This document shows, piece by piece, positions 60,594 through 64,000 of a stretch of DNA of 64,000 nt (its first letter is position 1; every line of letters begins with the position of its first letter). Position numbers and translations under genes: made by a program. A model generated the notes under the pieces. The model did not search any database and was not told where the DNA came from. It worked only from the letters and a program-made list of their open reading frames with translations. The stretch is from Diphasiastrum complanatum (taxonomy: Eukaryota > Streptophyta > Lycopodiopsida > Lycopodiales > Lycopodiaceae), in the NCBI GenBank assembly GCA_029204225.1, contig MU832650.1, forward strand, positions 1 through 64,000, given 5' to 3'.

Positions 60594-61028
60594 TTGTTGG
60601 CTCCTATTTCCATTGAGCTTTGGATTACACTTGTCCACCTTATTGGTGCCAAGATCCAGATTTGCAAACTTGCTGCCTTGCATAAAAATCATGCTTTAAA
60701 CACTCCTATTGCTTTTGACTCTGTGATCAAGATGAATAAATTTGAGCCTTCTAGATGTCCTTCTGAGCAAACATGGGCCAAGACTAGGGTTCATTTTGAG
60801 ACTTGTTTCAATAGGATGAATTTACACCAAGCCTGCATTTGGAACTGGAAAAGGCTCTTCTTCAAGTGTAAATGTGGTGACAAATGCAAAAACAATTCCT
60901 CCATTATCTGGTTTGACCATGTTGTTTGGTTTATGATGAACAACCTTAAAAAAATTTCCGAGTGGTTCCCATGCAAAACCAAATTAATGCCTTCTTTATT
61001 TGGCTACATAAGCCAGCTAGGGATGTAG
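60594..61028 (+). CDS. Unrecognised ORF of 144 codons
   Basis: The plus strand reads MLAPISIELWITLVHLIGAK to a stop at 61028, with a Cys cluster (FKCKCGDKCKNN, about residues 98-109) and several Trp. It resembles no family I know. No promoter or splice context is evident, and it may be the eroded part of a larger unit that begins near 60502. Confidence 0.25.
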   Translation: MLAPISIELWITLVHLIGAKIQICKLAALHKNHALNTPIAFDSVIKMNKFEPSRCPSEQTWAKTRVHFETCFNRMNLHQACIWNWKRLFFKCKCGDKCKNNSSIIWFDHVVWFMMNNLKKISEWFPCKTKLMPSLFGYISQLGM

Positions 61029-61320
61029 TGAAAGCCCATATCACTTTCCTTTACATGTCATTGCAGCAGTGTATTGTTGTAGTGATCAAAACATCTTCAT
61101 TGAGGAAGTAAAAATGTTGATCAATGCTTTTCAAATGAATGGCTTTATGAGGGATACATTGTGCAAAATTGTCATCAATATCCTTAAGAATAATCAATTC
61201 CCCGGGCTAAAATATGACTTACTTGATGATACTAAGTTTTTGTGACGAGCAGTTAGCATCCCCTCTCAGGGGTGCTAACTGATCCCTGAGATGCACTACT
61301 AACTACGAGATGGTTGGTGG

Positions 61321-61420
<100 letters not shown>

Positions 61421-61879
61421 GAATGGTACTCGACACTATTTTACGCTAATTGGAATCATAAGCTTTGTAAGTTATATATATATGGCCCTAAAAAAGTTTT
61501 CTTTTTAATGGTGGGAAATGTTTAAACCTCCACTTGCATTTATTGCTACTTCAACGGTCAAGATCGACTTAGCTTCATCCTATGGCTACTATTGAAGGTT
61601 TCTTCTACAATTGTAATCACCTATAAGGAAGCTGACACATCTCCTCTTCCCTTCCCATGCTATCACTCATTTCTCCTTCTCCTCATGGCAATAGAGTTCT
61701 GGATTTGCAGTGCCCATTCTCCTACAATTGGAGAGTGATCCACACTATCAACAGTAAGTGTATTCTTTGTCTATCTATTCTTGATATGGGATTGCTAAGG
61801 TAATATATGATAGTGCAGATTACACACATATGGTAGGTGTTGGATTTATCTCCTTTACTCTCCTAAATCCTATGTTAAT

Positions 61880-62222
61880 CTGCCTCCATTCATGCTGTTG
61901 TATTTGCTTATGTTATCGCACAGCCTCCATATTTACATATAAAATAAGATAGGCGAAAAAGACGACATTGTGTTTTTACATGTGATTTGTGACAGGCGAA
62001 AAAGACGACACTACCCTACAAATGCCGAAGGTGCCCTAATGAAAAAGCGAAGGTACCCTGTAGATCAAATTCTAAGGCATTTGTCAGAGTGTTGCATTTT
62101 TGCATCTTCACCAACATTCATTTCAGCGAAGACTGACGCCGCAGCCTTCTCACGCTCATCCCATGCAATTGTGCAATCGGATTGACAATGACATCAGCCA
62201 CCCATGATCTCCTACAGACAAC
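61880..62222 (+). repeat. Copy 1 of a roughly 340-bp dispersed repeat
   Basis: It matches 63646-64000 with scattered substitutions and small indels, from a CCATTCATGCTG word to ACAACACA. It includes a short tandem word GGCGAAAAAGACGACA at two places. Noncoding. Confidence 0.88.
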
Positions 62223-63540
62223 ACATCCACCTTTGTACTTTTGTCATCTGCACACCTGTAAAAATTATGTATATATTGAATACCATATGCATATTCAAAG
62301 AACAAACAATGAGCAAACTTTGTGTTAAAAATAATAACATCATAAGCTTACCAAAGATAGACAAAGTAGATGTTTTCGTGCATCGATTCTTTGTATTGTT
62401 AGTAATAGGTTCATTCCTTTTACAGATTGGATAAGCTTTGTGAAGCATGCAATTTCGTCCACTATTGTCTTGTGCTCACCAGCATTATTGACTTGTATAT
62501 TTTGCTATACTTAATCTGATTACAAGTCTATGTGTTCTGCGTTTAGATTTGCATCAATATTGCTATACTTTTCTACATTATGTCTAACTCTCTTATTGCT
62601 TAATCTGGTAGTCTGTTCTTAGCAAATTATTATTAGTCTAGTTGTTCGCGACTAATATTTAGTCTTACTTTTTGCGACTAATTATCAGGCGAGCTCAGTC
62701 TAGCTCTTTGCAAATAATTCATGACTAATAATTTGTCTAGCTGTTCACGACAAATTATCTTTCTGATGTTTTGTTGCTTAATGTTTGGCTACGTAATCAG
62801 ATCGAACGTGATTTCTATCATTAACATTCTGTTCGTGTCTGATAGGCATAGTCATGCTTAGGGAAAGAGTGAGATAGCTCATTCCGCTGCGCACAAACAC
62901 TTTTCATTCGAGTTCGTTTCTTTTTCGAGTTTCAAGTTCGCTTTCTTTTGTGTTCATTTCTTTTCAAGCTATTTTCGTTTTCTCTCTCACACACCCTCTT
63001 TCTCCAACATGGTACCAGAGCTATTTTCCATAGCCTTATAAGCTTCCACAGTAACAAGACTCTACCAGCCGATAGAGTAATTGTCCTCTTGTTTTGTAAT
63101 TTTGCACCATATTTTCATACTTAAGTCACTGATGGTTTTTCCTATCACCCAGACTAATCTTTCACATGGATTCCCAAGGGAAAGCCAGTCCTATCATGGA
63201 CAAGCTTGATGGAGCCAATTACCATATGTGGAAATTTAAGATGAAAACAGTGGTAATGGCTAAAGAATTGTATGATGTTGTTATAGGTGCAGAAGGGAAA
63301 CCCGAAGTAGACGACACAACAATTGGCAGATGAAAGTTGAAGGATGGAAAGGCTTTTTGCGTTGATCATCCTCAACATTCCGGATACTCAGATCGGCCAT
63401 GTACTTGAAGCCCAGACATCCAAAGAAGCCTGGGACATCTTGAGCACACTATACGAAGATATCACTACATTAGGGGCAAGGTTTTCAACAAGGAGGTAAG
63501 CTTAACATACTGGCTAAACACAGGACATGGTTGCAGATAT
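62223..63540 (+). mobile_element. 5' end of a Ty1/copia element (LTR-like region, primer site, gag start)
   Basis: TGGTACCAGAGC at 63009-63020 is one base from the standard initiator tRNA-Met site and follows CTCCAACA, a plausible LTR end. The LTR start is not fixed; the preceding 300-750 bp contain repeated GTTCGCGACTAAT-like words. Gag starts at 63166 (MDSQGKASPIMDKLDGANYH, then MWKFKMKTVVMAKELYDV) and continues with a stop and shifts to about 63465 (IPDTQIGHVLEAQTSKEAWD in another frame). It is truncated before any zinc knuckle. Confidence 0.68.
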
Positions 63541-63645
63541 ATACACGAAGGCATTAAGTGTTAATGCACAAAACAAGTTTTGTGCATTGCTTCATCTGCA
63601 GATCAGGCATTCACAGATCCAGATTAAGGGGGGGGGGGGAATCTC

Positions 63646-64000
63646 CTCTGCCATCCATTCATGCTGCTGTATTTTACTTTTGTTGTAGCACAGTCTGCAT
63701 ATTTACATGTAAAATAAGACTGGCAAAAAGGCGAAAAAGACGACACTCTGTGTTTACACATGATTTGTCACAGGCGAAAAAGGTGACACTACTCTACAAA
63801 TGTCGAAGGGCCCTAATGGAAAGCAAAGGTACTCTGTAAATCAAATTCTAAGGCATTTGTCAGAGTGTCGCATTTTCACATCTTCACCAATGTTCATTTT
63901 AGTGAAGGCTGACGTTGCAGCCTTCTCACGCTCATCCATGCAACTGTGCAATCAGATTTGACAACGACAACATCCACCCACGATCTCTACAAACAACACA
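63646..64000 (+). repeat. Copy 2 of the roughly 340-bp dispersed repeat (runs to window end)
   Basis: Same orientation as copy 1, preceded by a G-run (63627-63639). The two copies bracket the copia 5' fragment. Confidence 0.88.

Overview
This window reads as nuclear DNA of a land plant with a large, repeat-rich genome. It contains plant-type Ty1/copia and chromodomain Ty3/gypsy LTR retrotransposons primed from initiator tRNA-Met (TGGTATCAGAGC sites), Helitron and LINE debris, spliced plant genes with long introns, and very long (CT)n and (CA)n microsatellites. A fern or a gymnosperm is possible, but the sequence alone does not settle this. There are no bacterial operons, CRISPR arrays or organelle genes.

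Layout. 1-722: 3' end of a LINE-like element. 1672-14403: a Ty3/gypsy chromovirus on the minus strand with 450-bp LTRs. Its integrase/chromodomain end (2050-3302) has flipped to the plus strand, and its 5' leader is split by a complete, very young Ty1/copia element (7158-13288; 682-bp LTRs, 5-bp target duplication, one open 1313-residue gag-pol). About 16150-17945: exons of a broken LSD1-like histone demethylase gene, itself hit by a 210-bp insertion. 18340-33600: a graveyard of copia and gypsy fragments, Helitron helicase, a second LINE end and several unassigned reading frames. 34100-43560: noncoding DNA dominated by microsatellites and tandem duplications. 42968-49536 (minus): the one host gene that looks intact, a two-exon SANT/MYB transcription factor (331 residues) with a 5.6-kb intron containing transposon debris; six CACGTG boxes lie upstream. 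52291-64000: more copia and gypsy fragments, an LTR element with an unrecognised ORF just before its 3' LTR (56752-58872), and a duplicated 340-bp repeat that runs off the window end.

Working picture. The only likely functional genes are the MYB factor and the copia polyprotein. Most of the rest is layered transposon decay. LTR divergence gives a relative order: copia at 7158-13288 (2 differences in 682 bp) is youngest, its gypsy host (about 11 in 450) is older, and the copia remnant at 53465 (about 14 in 163) older still. I found no clearly new biological system. The strongest unexplained candidate is the extra ORF next to the 3' LTR at 57547-58872.
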